A stretch of DNA of 64,000 nucleotides from Schistocephalus solidus (GCA_017591395.1 WEDG01011774.1:1-64000), one strand, 5' to 3'; counted from the first letter of the stretch, positions 40,786 to 53,919 are shown. The notes: generated by a model from the letters alone, not told the origin. Numbers and translations are program-made.

Positions 40786-40802
40786 ACCCCTTGTCATTCT
40801 TA

Positions 40803-40989
40803 AGGGGCTCGACCGCAACCGACAGTACAACGAACCCGTGACTCAATGGTTGGAGCGTTGAACTTCTGAGCAATAGGTTATGGGTTCGAGCTTTAGGGGC
40901 TGCAACACCCGGGATTGGGCCTGGGCTTGATGTAGCTAATTACGAATTTGGGATTGGGCCTGGCTGGTTAACAAGCCAGAAATGGCCAT
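40803..40989 (+). mobile_element. tRNA-derived SINE
   Basis: A-box-like TCAATGGTTGGAGCGTTG and B-box TGGGTTCGAGC, followed by the family tail (GGGGCTGCAACACCCGGGAT, TGGGCCTGG, AAGCCAGAAATGGCC). An internal duplication of GGGATTGGGCCTGG brackets a 21-bp block also found at 41183. Related copies lie at 40012, 63699 and 63868. Confidence 0.7.
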
Positions 40990-42355
40990 ACGATTGTCGT
41001 TTTTTTTTCGGTAATGCTATTCTGTATACGAAGTTTCCATTTATTTTACATTTTTTAACTGATTTATTTTGCAAACTTGATCCGTCTTTATTTTTAATGC
41101 AGTTAACAACAGTTAGGTTTTGAAAGGTAAACAAAACTTACTCTGTCTGATTTTAAAATAGTGTCACAATTTAGCGCAGAACGATGTAGCTAATTACGAA
41201 TTTAGCGTAAAAATTCAAAAATACCTCGATTGTAGAGTAAATTTGTATGCAAACATCAGGTGATGTATCTCACGACACATATGCTGAAGTTGTAAAGCTT
41301 GATTAAGGTTAGAACGGGTAACTTATGGGGGTGGTAATATTGATAAGTATAACTAACGTTTCAATCGGATTATGGGTGTTTAATAACTTACAGTGAGAAC
41401 CCGAGTCAAAACACCGTTCTGTTGTGAGCAAAACCTAAATGAGATGGCAGCTTGTTTCTGTTGGATTTTACGCCAAACAGGAGTAGTGTATTTTTTCATG
41501 CAATGCCAACCAAAATCCCCAAATGTAAATTCGATTCGAGAAAACTTTAACATTGATTGTTATACTAATTATCATGGAATTTAATCCAAAAATTTATCAG
41601 TCACGTCAGTACTCCAGCTTTTCAAAAAGCTTCTCTCCAACCGCCTGCAGAAACTACCCTCTAAACAGTATGTCTGCTTAGGTAGTATGCTTCCTTCTTC
41701 ATGATTTTCGAGGTCATAATAAATGAAAATAAATTGTATGGAAATTATGAATCTTAAATTCTTTCTTGTAATTAGTTGGTCAAAAATTAAATTTTCTTCC
41801 AATTCTGCATTTGAGGACAGTGTAGCCTTCGGTTTAAAAAAGTTTCATACCATGAGCTTATGGGCCGTAAAATGTCAATTCGTAAAGCATTGCTTCTGTC
41901 CATATGTTGATATTTATCATAAGGTTGACAACAAATTCACCACTTAATTTATTAAGCACCCTGCAACATCTTCCGCAAGGCATAGACAAATGTATGGGTC
42001 TCCTTACAAAAAAAGAACACAGCATGTTGTTTGTTAGCCCTGATTTTACTTCAAAAGAATTCGGCGATTGCATATTTAAAAAAAACGAATGTCAGCCTTT
42101 CCTTGAGTATAAGCTTTGTCGAAGGCATTTTAACTGATAACAACAAATTAATTTGTATTCATATTTTACGTAACGTATATTTTAATTAATAAGGGTATTT
42201 AAAAACAGCGAGAAAAATGCGCACTACTTGAATAAGCATATTTTGTAAAATATAATTTTTGCAGGTGACCTTAAGGAAGTTCGTTAAAAACTGGCATTCA
42301 AACGTGACTGAAATTTCAAAAATTACATAAAAATTTCAATTCATACAGAAACATC
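40990..42355. other. AT-rich sequence, no gene seen
   Basis: Short ORFs only and nothing recognisable. Contains the second copy of a 21-bp block at 41183-41203. Confidence 0.6.
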
Positions 42356-42358
42356 GGT

Positions 42359-42580
42359 GCAAAACAACAAGCTCAGTGGTTTAGTGCCATAATGTTTAGC
42401 AATAAAATTAGTAATTTAAAACTATGAGATGGATAAGTGGGGGAAAGGACAAAGTAAAGGGAAATTTTATGAATCAAGGAGCTAGAGGTTGCCACGGAAG
42501 AATTTGGGCTGACCACGTGCTTCAATTGTTTACACAGGCCTGGTTTGAACCGCCGAATATAGGCCGCTTCCAGGCAGCGC
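42359..42580 (-). repeat. inverted repeat, left arm (PLE locus 4)
   Basis: Shares, in inverted form with 43130-43358, blocks such as GGACAAAGTAAAGGGAAATT, TTGCCACGGAAGAATTTGGG and TTTAGTGCCATAATGTTTAG. Clear but diverged. Confidence 0.75.
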
Positions 42581-42800
42581 AATGTGTGAGTTGTTAGTGC
42601 CCAAACAAAATACTCACAATTATGTTTTAGGGTCAACGGATTGATTAGTATCAAGCTTGAGTTTAGCAGTGGACAAAGACGTAATTTTGTTTTGAGCACC
42701 CTCCTAGGTGGCTTCTTAATCTGGAAAGCAAATTTCTGCGTTCTTCCATTACTTGATACCTGCTTGATAATGCGTGGCAATGCCGAGGTTCGAACCAAGG
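42359..42800 (-). mobile_element. Penelope-like element tail, minus copy (locus 4)
   Basis: The minus strand contains LEAAYIRRFKPGLCKQLKHV, like the C-terminus of PLE GIY-YIG ORFs (compare EAAAIRLRRPVLCAQ at 61.45 kb). The 3' region then ends near 42359. It matches 43130-43358 in inverted orientation. Confidence 0.6.
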
Positions 42801-42847
42801 CACCAATGTGTGGGGAGCGATGGCACTCCGTGGGGTCTGAGCCAGGT

Positions 42848-43085
42848 GTGGTGGTACGCCCAGGGGTAGCTCCAGCTGTGCCAGCAGCCTACGCTCTCTC
42901 CCATCTCCGGTCTTTTTGATTCTGTCATGAAACCGGGTTCAGGTGGAGGAGGAGGAGGAGAGAGTGCGGTAGATGTAGCGCAAGCCTACTTGCACTTTAA
43001 ACTAAATCACGCACAAGTCACCGTCCCTGAGCCACCCTTCCGTGGAGCCTACAGTGGACATTGTTGGACTACGACGGTCGAACCT
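42848..43085 (+). repeat. dispersed GC-richer repeat, copy 3
   Basis: Best-preserved copy: GGTGTGGTGGTACGCCCAGG, CTCTCCCATCTCCGGTCTTT, TCATGAAACCGGGTTCAGG, GTGCGGTAGATGTAGCGCAA, AAGTCACCGTCCCTGAGCC and ACTACGACGGTCGAACC. It lies between the two inverted PLE tails. Confidence 0.75.
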
Positions 43086-43129
43086 GCTTAATACTGGTCA
43101 CTCCATTGACCCTAAAACATAATTCCGAG

Positions 43130-43358
43130 TACTGGTTCGGGCAGGAAAAACTCGTAAATTTCGCGGCCTATATACGCCGATGAAACCAGACCTGTGTAAA
43201 CGGTTGGAGCATGTGGTCAGCCTAAATCTTCCGTGGTAACCTCTAGTTCCTTGATTTATAAAATTTTCTTTTACTGTGTCCTTTCCCCCACTTATCCCTC
43301 TTGCAATTTTATTGCTAAGCATTATGGCACTAAACCGATGAGCTTGTTGTTTTGCACT
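43130..43358 (+). mobile_element. Penelope-like element tail, plus copy and right inverted arm (locus 4)
   Basis: Matches 42359-42580 in reverse complement, with AAACCAGACCTGTGTAAACG, CTAAATCTTCCGTGGTAACC and GCATTATGGCACTAAACCG. Together with the minus copy it forms a head-to-head pair whose 3' ends point outward. Confidence 0.65.
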
Positions 43359-43364
43359 AATTTG

Positions 43365-45960
43365 TCTGTACGAATTCAAGTGTCCTGTATTCTCTCATTC
43401 GTTATTTTTTTGTTACGCAGGGACAAGATGCAGTTGATGAGCTGTCGCGCAATTTTGGGTACAATAAATCCTGCTCTATTCGATTGGTGCAAATTAAGAA
43501 GGATCAACTTAAAATGACTAAAAGTAAGTAAAGCGTTACATCTGTTCTGGAACGAAACTACTAATTTCATCTGACTCATCTGCGAGATGGTTGGCAGTCT
43601 CGGTGGGATTCACCTCCACGAGAGGGCCATCCTTTTTTCTCTGCCTGATAGTTTTCTGGTTTGTCTTAGGTTGACTGATAAAAAATCCTGCTAGAACAGT
43701 CGGTGTACATTATCAAAGCTGTAGGCTGGGTGGATAACTTGACCCGAATATGATTCTAACTTTGGCTATGAATCAGCCTTGCACCTGCTTTCGCGTGTTC
43801 GTATCCCACCGATGCCATCGCTTTTGAAAATTGAGTGGGCTTAATTTTTTTAATCTGTCAAAAACACCGAATACTAAATACGAAAGTCTGCTTTTTATTC
43901 GAAGTGGCCTTTGAAAGGTATTCGGCTTGAAAATTTTTTTACTATGAATATATCGTCAAGAACAACGTTGTCAGTTCGCAGTTTCTCTGGAAAAAATCAG
44001 CTGTTGCGAGCTGTCGATGGTTGTTACTTTGGCACACAGCTATGATGTGAGTCTTGTCGTAAATTTATTTACCTCAAATACAACAAAAGGGACACGAGGC
44101 ATCACCTCACATGCCCCTTCGCTCCAAAACCTTTTCAAGAAAGCGTCAAATATGTAATAGCTTCCATTGGCCATTCTTGAGAGATTTATTGACATTGCTG
44201 GTAAATGTAACGAAACATTGCACTGAAACCTCTTCAGAGCCCGTCAACTTCCTTCATACAGACTGTCACATACATTGTCCACATGGCACTGCAAATGTTT
44301 ACATGAAATTTCAACTTGCACCTTTGAGGCTGGCTTAGGTCTAATCGTTTCTCACTAGGTCACGACGCTGCTTAACTATTGCCTATATACAGAAGATAAA
44401 AACCCCCCTAAGACATATGTAGACTTTACTCCTTTGTTTAGTTCCTCTAAGTCATCTGGTTTTTTGTTGCGTTTTCGATTGCTTTTCAGCTTTCCAAGCT
44501 TTACATCTTCCAACGTTAACTGGTATCAAAAAGGAGCACTCATAGCTTGCCTCAAAATTCCGCTGAACTCAATCAAAATAATAATTTATATTTTATATTG
44601 CATAAGATTGATTAAGCAGAAATTTGGCACTGACAAATAAGCAACGTAACCAGAAACTGAAACATACAAATTTAGTAGGGTGACTTTCACTTATGAATCC
44701 TTAGAAAAACTTGTGCAAGTTACACTCGACAAAAACGTCGCTATGTGAATGGCGTATATTTTTGTATAATTCTATCAGTGTTTTGGTAAGAACTGCTACA
44801 ACATTTCCCACTTCTCAGATTTTTTTTGGGGGAAAATATTTTACCTTTATCAATTTTTGTGTTGGAGAATGGAAAGGTTTGCGTTTCGAGGGTTCATAAC
44901 CAGGACAGTTATCAAACGCCCACAGAGTTACTTATGACTTCCACCATCTGAAAGCTTCTTGATGTTGCCAAAGATTATAAAAAAAATCCAAGCATGCTGA
45001 ATATCTGGTGAGGTAAAGAAGAACTTTTCCTTATTGCAGTATAATATATAGAGTTGTTATATAGAAGTTACAATATCCCGAGGCTTGGAGCTGAGGACAA
45101 ACGCGAAGATATGAGCCCTTTTTTAAAGTGCTCATAAAGCGCAACAACATTTAAGACCTTTTCCTGCAAAATTAATCTGAATGAAAGTTTTTAAATGCAC
45201 AAAAGCCTATAAGGGATGAGATGCATAGATTTTTATAAAGTGTTTGCGCAGTGTGATGGAATATGTGCGTACATCAGGGTCAGACGGAATAGTGCACAAT
45301 GATTTCTTCGTGTTTATGGGGTGGGGAGGGGGGTGTTGAGTTAACGTGCAGCGTACTACCGGATATAAATTAGTTTAGACATGTGCATTATAGAGTAAAC
45401 TGCACCGCAAAAATGCGGGGTGAGTTGCTGTTAAGAAAAAGGTAAGAACAGTCGTTCTAGCTGCGGACGCACTCAAGTTTTGAACCCGTATCACTTGCAC
45501 AACAAATAAGGTTCTCACCGATTGACTGCCGCATCTTTTAATGTTAGCGGAGAGCCGAGGTATTCCGTCACAGGGGATACATGTGCACTGTTTTATCCTG
45601 ATAACGAGACAATGCAAACGCGTATCCGCATCTTGTGAAGCTAAGGGTATACATTTCAAGCGCTTAATAGCCAAGGCCAGATACCAAGGAGGCATGCGGC
45701 TGGAATGACTATTTCACGATTATAAGTTATCTCAGATAAGTGACGCAGAATCTCCAAGTTCATTTCTGAGGCAGTTAAAAAATGAAGATGGCTTTCAATA
45801 CTGCATCAGAATAACATGGAACATTGACCAACATATCTTGCCTCTGCGTCAGAATGTGGTTAATTCAGGGTTGTCCTGACGTTCAGATTATATCATGAGC
45901 TATCAGAGACACTGGAATAACCATTTCTTGGCTCATGGCCCATCCTGAGTCTGTAACACA
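43365..45960. other. no recognisable gene
   Basis: AT-rich with short ORFs. Around 45400-45700 the minus strand has a weak B-box-like GGGTTCAAAAC that could come from a decayed SINE; this is not firm enough to call. Confidence 0.5.
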
Positions 45961-45967
45961 CAAACCT

Positions 45968-46873
45968 CATGTTATGGGCCATTTGACGTTCTAAGACGAG
46001 GTTCAAAATAACCTAACAAGGCTCTTTCTAGTATAAGTTACTTTTATGATACATCAAATGGATTGGTTTACAAAGATACGAAATAATACGGCGTTGCTTC
46101 TGGTCTTTCATTTCTGACTGGCTGGTAGGGAATCCCAGAGTAACGGCCCTTGTCCGAATACGCGGTTTCAGTTGTGAGCAAACTTGTCATGTCGGAGAAA
46201 CAGGAAGTTAGCGCTTCACATGGATTAACCAAGCTCGCATCAATCGTGAGTAAGAGTACCAGTTACCTTATAGAGTTTTTCTGGACATGCTGCTCGACGA
46301 GGCGCGACCACACTTTCAACAATCAAGAGGTCGGGATTGCCCGATAGACTACAAATCATAAGTTGGGAGAGGCCTGGACCATGGTTCCCAGCCTGCCCAA
46401 AGATCACTCCCCTTTTAGCCAACATTAAGTCTGCATCTGGTACGAGAAATTTGTCAGGATGGGGCATACCGGTGATCTCTATCAATGGCTGTAATACCTT
46501 TGATTCGTTCAGATGAGTAATGTTCGGGCAAGACATTTACAAAGGTGACGAACTCGCGGTAATTTACTCTTCGGATGTGAAGTTCCAGAGATTTCTCTCA
46601 GTAAGGGTAAACATGTTCGAAAAGTTTGGGAGTTTATAGTCCTCGTAAGTTTCCAGTTGAGCAGCAGCCAAATCAAATGCATAATACGCCCCCTACTTCT
46701 GTCTTTTTAATGCCCAAAGCATAGATAAAAAAATATTGTAAGTGACCTAACAGCTCCCAAAAACACCCTTTCTAGCCTTTGAGCCTAGCAACTTTTTTGT
46801 CGCATTGAAACTGTCTATCTATACAGCAGAAATGGTCATTTTTAATCCTCCCTGCTCTGTCAACTACACCTCC
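45968..46873 (+). repeat. direct repeat unit A (PLE locus 5)
   Basis: The left block (45968-46166) matches 46890-47091: CATGTTATGGG, TAACCTAACAAGGCTCTT, GACTGGCTGGTAGGGAATCC. The right block (46164-46873) matches 48316-49022: TCAGTTGTGAGCAAACTTGT to CTGTCAACTACACC. Confidence 0.9.
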
Positions 46874-46889
46874 TGACGTCCTGAAAGTT

Positions 46890-49022
46890 CATGTTATGGG
46901 GCATTTGACGTTCCAAGCTGAGTTTCAAAATAACCTAACAAGGCTCTTACTAGTATACGTTACTTTTATGATGCATCAAATGGATTGGTTTTACAAAGAT
47001 ACGAAAGTAATACGGCGTTACTTGTGGTCTTTCATTTCTGACTGGCTGGTAGGGAATCCCAGAGTAACGGCCCTTGTCCGAATACGCGGTTCTCTAATTG
47101 CAAACAATGAATGCATTCCCCTCCAACCTACCACAGCGTTCAAAGCCACTCCCAATTACGGGCAGGAAGAGTTACTGATTTGGTTTCTTAGATTTTAGAT
47201 TATTAATTTAAACATGAGTCAGGAAATTAACTGGTTTAACACCTTAACATTGGAGGTCATAGTGTGGGCTGATGCTGCGTCCTTGTCTACTTATATTCTC
47301 CAGGACTCTGCATTCCTCCTAGAGAATTCGCTTTGGACGCGTCCAGCTCATTCGGTTCAGTCTCAAAAATATTTCCTTTTTCACAGAACGATTTCTGAGC
47401 GGTCAAAAGGCACGCGATTGGCTACACTCTTCTCCTGTCTTACAGTCTGTTCTGCCCTGGACTCGTTGATTGTCGAACAGCAGAGACCAAAATTGAATAC
47501 TCCGTATTTGGAAACTCTATTCGGAAGCATCTAACAGAGTCAGGTGTAGCGAGAAATTCATATTTCTGGATGTGTCATTCAGGACAAAAGAATAAATAAT
47601 CTGCCTCGATCTCCTGTTCCATCGCAAAGCTTGCGATGATCTGAGCGTTTAAGTCTTCAGGAAAGCCACAGAACTCGCGCAAGTACTCGACTTCACCAGC
47701 AACCAACCGCAAATACGTTTGCATGAGGACGTGTCACCATCGTGACTACTCTTTATCTAGCTACCTGCATGTCAGTAGTGAGGCGTTATCGTTGTGCTCT
47801 GTCTGAAGCTGGCATCATAAATGAGATTTACAAGCCAAGCCGCTGACGAACAGAACAAGTAAGAAGGATAAATTAATATTCAAGTATCAACCGCACTGCG
47901 CCAGCTACTAGAAATTTGCATGCGTCCTTCGTTCATGGATTCGATTAAACAACGAGCGTGGGTAGAAAAATGACACCTGACAGTTCAAGATGGCGGTTAG
48001 TCAATGAGTTCATCGCAGAGGCTCTATGGGTGTACCAAAAGGCATCACAATACATTTGGAGATAAAGGCACTTAATTACAAGGCTTCCGATGGGCGCTTA
48101 GAGCGAATGGTTAACCACATAACTTCTTCAACTGGTGTATGCAAATAGGAGACCTGGGACCACCCGCACCAACATTATCTTTTGGTGGGTGCTTCCATAC
48201 CTCATGGACTTCCGGAAGAGGTCCTTCGCCGGAGTAGCAGTTGCCATCAGACCGCAGGTAACTATGCCGAAGAACACGTTGATAGAACAAGTAACTTTGA
48301 AGTCAGTTACTGGATCGGTTTCAGTTGTGAGCAAACTTGTCATGTCGGAGAAACAGGAAGTTAGCGCTTCACATGGATTGACCAAGCTCGCATCAATCGT
48401 GAGCAAGAGTACAACTTACCTTTTAGTGTTTTTCTGGACATGCTGCTCGACGAGGCGCGACCACACTTTCAACAATCAAGAGGTCGGGATTGCCCGAAAG
48501 ACAACAACTCATAAGTTGGGAGAGGCCTGGATCATGGTTCCGAGCCTGCCCAAAGATCACTCCCCTTTTAGCCAACATTAAGTCTGCATCTGGTACGAGA
48601 AATTTGTCAGGATGGGGCGTATCGGTGATCTCTATCAGTGGCTGTAATACCTTTTATTCGTTCAGATGAGTAATGTTCGTGCAAGACATTTACAAAGGTG
48701 AAGAACTCACGGTAATTAACTCTTTGGATGTGATGTTCCAGAGATTTCTCTCAGTAAGGGTAAACATGTTCGAAAAAGTTTGGGAGTTTATAGTCCCTCG
48801 TAAGTTTCCAGTTGAGCAGCAACCAAATCAAATGCATAATAAGCCCCCTACTTCTGTCTGTTGATGCCCACCGCATAGACAAAAATATTGTAAGTGACCT
48901 AACAGCTCACAAAAACACCCTTTCTAGCCTTTGAGCCCAGCAACTTTTTGTCGTATTTAAACTGTCTATCTATACAGCAGAAATGGTCATTTTAATCCTC
49001 CCTGCTCTGTCAACTACACCTC
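46890..49022 (+). repeat. direct repeat unit B (PLE locus 5)
   Basis: Longer unit carrying the internal segment (47092-48315) missing from unit A. The two units directly abut. Confidence 0.85.
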
Positions 49023-49024
49023 TA

Positions 49025-52000
49025 TCCTCAAATAAAGAAGTATTATAAGCATTCCTTTTGCGATTTTTAGCAGATGTGCAACTCCCCGTTTTTACTACTG
49101 ATATGCCCATGTTTTTGCCAGTTTCAATACAAAACGAACAATTATGTTTGCTGATCTCATCACGCGGTGGGATATTTTTCAATTCAGTTCACGCTATGAG
49201 TGGAAAAATACGCCTGCAATTCTTCCATTTGCTTATGAAACCATTTTTATAACTAGAGTATTACCCAAAGGAAGCCTTTTTGTATATTCAGAATTATGTT
49301 CTTAGCTGGCCACCCTTTACTGTGTCACACAACCAGCTTTCTCAGTAAATTGTGCCATATGTTCAACCCGAACGTATGAAAAGCAGCTACAATTGTTTAG
49401 AAGTTTATGACAGGGGGTTCTGATGTTCAGAACACGTAGGAAAAGGCTCCATAAACCAAATTAATCGGCGTTTTTCTTAACAAAAAGGATGCTTTTTATA
49501 TTTTTCAAAATTATGTTTTTATGTTCAGTGGCACTTACTGCGCACAAAAAGCAAAAATTATTTGATAACTAACTTGTTCATTTTTGTTAGGCGGTAAACA
49601 AGAACTCTATAGGTAGGACTACTATCTAAAGCCTGTTCTGTCTAACTCCTTTTTAGTAAATGACATCAGTCGAACCCTTTGCATGAGCCAGCGGTATTTC
49701 TTTGCTAAATTCTTTAGCAGAAAACGTATACTTGTCTTTTTTTCTGACTGCTCCAGTCTGTTGGTTTAGGTAGGGTGCAAACAGCCTCACTTGTTGTTGA
49801 ACGATGACATGAATTCCACCTGAGACTTTGCAACATTCACATGAGTCCTACACCTCTGGTTATGTTTTTTTTTTAACTATAAGCAAGTACTGAATCTTGG
49901 TCTGGGTCTTCAATCGCGTCATCTATCTCATTTCTGGCAGCAGTCAGTCATACTGCAGGCTGGACTGTCTTCTCTCTGCTTCATAAACTTCTACCCGGGC
50001 AGAGTCACAGTAGCGTTAGTCCGCTCTTTGTCAAAGTGACCCAATGCTGTTGCCTATCATCCGGGGACAAAATGGGAACAACTGCTATTGAGATACTAAG
50101 ATGGGCAGAGTGACAGAGGCAGGGAAGCCTGTCTTGATATGTCAGCTGTGATCAGCATCCTTGGCGTGGGGGGGAGGGAGGAGTTGGCCTAGTATTAGCG
50201 ACACCCACTGACCCCTCAGACCTCTGCTCGCTTCCCATTTGCACCAACCCACCCATATCGACCACCCTAACAGTCAGTTTCTCTCTGTGACTGTCTAAGG
50301 CAGTAGTACGAATACTCCTACGCGAACACACGCACAGAGAGTAGCGACAGCTATTTGCTATCAAGGGGAACTACTGACAGGCCTTGTCGTGTCCGCTTGA
50401 CAGCAGGCAGGATAAAATTGTCAATCGACTATGCCGCCGTTTGACGTACGTCCTTCACAGCGGACGGATGGATAAAGGTGGATGGGGAGGAGAGGGTGAA
50501 GGCTGTCAATTTTTTTCTGTCATTCGGACTGCTTTTCTAGCAAAAGGCTCAGCTAAAAAACAGTAGTCACAAACCAACGTGAAGAGAATATCGTGTAGCT
50601 GCGTGTACATTATGTAAAGTGCGATCGACATGGAAAAAAATGATTTTGCGACCGACTACTGCACAAATTGCATTCTTTTAGAAACGAGACCTGACTATGT
50701 GAACCACAGTTTGGTGTGACTCTGTAAATTCAGAGGTTATAATAACCTGCCTATTGGTTATTTTGGCGTTTTACCCAGCTTATGCTTTGCATTGTTAATG
50801 GATAAATTCTCACGTCTTCGTATTGTGATATGAAAAATGTTCGTGTATCTATACGATGGTCAACGCTTTCCACCCTTCGTCACATAATGAGTTTTCATAA
50901 AGTTTTTTTGGCTTAGGAGGGACCTGCAAAATCTGAATCTGTAGTCGGATATCTCAAGGCAAATATTCATAATGGAAATGGTGGATTTCTGATAAGGAAT
51001 GTCAAAAACTCATGAACTGTCGTACAAAATGAAAAGCTGCCTTTTTAAACTCTTTTTAGTGCTATAAATTAATGCCCTTCTATTTAAATTCCACGGAGCC
51101 TAAAAGTACGCGTTTGAAAATGATTCCGGACTACCCACTGCCTTGCATGGATAGCGACCGCTGAGGAAGAACTTACAGTTCCTTCGATGCCTCTGGGAAT
51201 GTAATAACTTTTACTTAGGCGGACCAACTAAAAAATTTGAGCCTCCAAATCGATAGTTTTTAAAATTCTTAATATGTTTTCTCAAATTCATAATTTAAAT
51301 ACAGTTCAAGATCTTGGCTGTATATGCACATGAAACTCATACTTCTTTTTAGTATTTTATTCCAAATGTTCACGTAGAGCATTTTAATTTTTAGAGGACA
51401 TTCTAAAAGCTTGAAAATTTAAAAAGACCTTCCGGAAAACTGCTGCGGATTGTACTTCTAAAATTATAGAAAAACAGGCAAAGAAAATTCATAATTTGAA
51501 AATATGAACACTTTATAATTGTACTAAAACAAGGTATTAAATACTCTAGAAATAAGAAAATAGTAATGGAAATGAACTTATTAAAATATGAAACTGTTAT
51601 GATTAATGCTGGTCCTGAACGAGAATAGATCAATACGATCAGAAGATTCTGATTTTCTCGAGAGGATCTTATGTAGCATGCAAGGAGAGAAATCAGTGGA
51701 ACTATAATAAGCCAACAGTTAAACAAGTTCTAGAAATATATTGTGTTCTGACTTTCTAAAATTTCATTAACGGTATATGTGAATGTTATAAAAAAACAAT
51801 TAAAATAAGTTATTTTTTGTAGTTAAATGTTTTATTCAGAATGCGAAAGAACCAGAAATATAATATATATAACGTGAATAATTATCTTCCGAATTCCACG
51901 TAGCTAAGAACTAAACTCCAAGGAGGGAACTGTTAGGGTTTTGACTAGCGTCAGGTTAAAGTTAAACACAGGATATGTACCTGCTGTGAAATTTCGTGCT

Positions 52001-53385
52001 AGTTTGCCTAGCATACTAGGGGTATGAACCTTTTCGAATGACCAACCATGTTGTTGTCAATTATTTTACAAAAATATAATCATGGCCTTCAAATCGGAAT
52101 AGTTTTGGCGGTTTTGTCGTTTATCTTTAAAATATACATACCTTAAATGTACTTAAAACTACATTTGCTGAAATCGGATTTGCGCAAGTGCCTTACTTTT
52201 CAGCTGGTTCCATTTAAAAGGTGCCTTTTTATGTTTTAGAATGCACAAGTGAATTTAAGGAAGTATTACATGTGCGCAAAGTAACTCGGTTCTTTTGTAA
52301 AGTAGGATGCAACCACTTCAATTAAAAGCTTCAAAAGTATGTCATATGATTTATATTGGAAAACCTGTACGCTAAACGTCAGCGCAAATGTTATTTTGAA
52401 CCACACTCTTTGGAAATTTGTGAGAAATCAAGGAAACTCACTTTATATTGGGCTGGTTTTCCATATAGGTAAACTGTTGCAATCTTTACGTACACTGAAT
52501 ACATTGGTTTGGATATTTCCGTTGCACGCTAATTTTCCCTCAGGCCATAATCACTCAAAACTCACGTGAATGAAAGTTCGCGGGATGGTCACTTTAAGAA
52601 GTAGTCCTTGCTGCCGGAATTTCAATGGAGAATAAAATCGTGCTCAGCCCTCAGCTGGAAGCATTTCTTTAATTTGTTATAAAAGTTTTACAGTTTTTTC
52701 GGTTTCAATAAAGTGAAGAAAGTAGAAGTAGAGTTGCCCAGTTTTTTCCCGTACAGCAGGCCTATTAGAACTTTCTTTCCGAAAATTATCTCAATTTAAA
52801 AATAAACAATTAGAGCACTGAGGTTATGATTTCAAAGCAAAAAATAAATGGATCTAAATATTTCAACTTTGTGAGGTTACCGTACTCAGGAGAGAGGTTT
52901 GGGATAAACAGTAAGGCCAAATTGGCGCAGAAGAATATATCGACCATCTAGACATAAAATTTAATCAAGTATGCTCGAAAGTAATTCCGTAATTTCCTAC
53001 TTTCTTGTGCCTCCGTACTCCAGTTAGACAATGGTTCTTGGATGGTTCGTGGTCCACAGCGAATTTCCCGTGAATGAGGTCATCCGAAATGTAAAGTAAC
53101 TGTCCCCCATATTTGCATTTTCCCAGTCTTTATCAGCTTCATATGTGAGAACACCAATCTCAGTTGTCGATAACATTAACTCTCTTTTGAGGATTTCGCT
53201 TTTGGTCATAATATGAACAAACGTTTTTTGGCCAAATTACATGTCGAGAAAGCTGGTTTTTGGAGCAGGTTTTATGTATGCACTTTCACCGTATTTGGCC
53301 TTCCTAAAAAATGCTTACTTCAGCTGCATATGCTTTGTGCGATACTATCCTGATTTACAAACTTGTGCATCTTCGGATTTCACAG
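49025..53385. other. no recognisable gene
   Basis: Mostly AT-rich. A GC-richer block at about 49900-50560 with simple-sequence flavour (GGGGGGGAGGGAGGAG) could be a dispersed repeat, but no partner was seen. The minus ORF at 53209-53024 (60 codons) resembles nothing I know. Confidence 0.5.
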
Positions 53386-53446
53386 ACATGCCTTCAACTT
53401 TGCCCAAACCCGCCAATGCTGGGGGTTTGAACAGCACAGTTGACAG
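53386..53446 (+). CDS. possible short first exon of an unidentified gene
   Basis: An acceptor-like GGATTTCACAG is followed 2 nt later by an ATG. The reading is MPSTLPKPANAGGLNSTVD plus two bases, up to a good donor (ACAG|GTGAGA). The layout fits a trans-spliced first exon, which flatworms use. No following exon was recognised, so this could be chance. Confidence 0.2.
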
Positions 53447-53919
53447 GTGAGACTCGTAAACCGCATTTTGATAGCTAGATAGATAATTAACTTATCGGAT
53501 TTTACATATAATACGACACTGATTGAGGCACCCTGAGAGCCCTTGAATTTCAGCGCAGACGTTTTTCAATGTCAGCACACGCGTTGCTAGGAAATAAACA
53601 GAAAGGATGCAGAACAGTTTATTCATTTGTTTTTTTCCAAAACCAAAACTCGTAAATTTGTAATTTCCTAGCTTGTGGATCCCCGTATCGCAGACACGCA
53701 TAATTTTCCTTGTAGAAAAAGTAGCATCTTCACAAAAACTGGCATTAGCTAGATCAGTAGGAAGGGTTGTGAGAGCTCAAAGTTGAAGCATACTGTACAC
53801 CGAATACAGGAATCTTTGATGCACTTCTTCATGTATATTATGCAATTGGAACAAATAGTTTATTTTGGTAAATTTTCCGAATTCAGTTGAATCATTTTTG
53901 ATAGGTTAGGTAGTCTCGG

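Larger units (their letters stand above)
45968..49022 (+). mobile_element. degenerate Penelope-like element locus 5: tandem of a deleted and a longer unit
   Basis: Unit A (45968-46873) equals unit B (about 46890-49022) minus about 1.2 kb (47092-48315). Unit B carries RT remnants (ALDSLIVEQQRPKLNTPYLE at about 47455-47515; FLDVSFRTKE and VFRKATELAQVLDFTSNQPQ around 47570-47720; LRANG-x-PHNFFNWCM at about 48100) and a possible GIY-YIG relic (FSCEQTCHVGETGS at about 48320). Many stops. The alignment to PLE RT from loci 1 and 2 is by eye. Confidence 0.65.

Noticed and set aside
48128..48581. 148-aa plus-strand ORF and 92-aa minus-strand ORF in the repeat at 48.1-48.6 kb
   Set aside because: Out-of-frame or antisense readings of the degenerate PLE repeat, whose own frame carries FSCEQTCHVGETG with stops.
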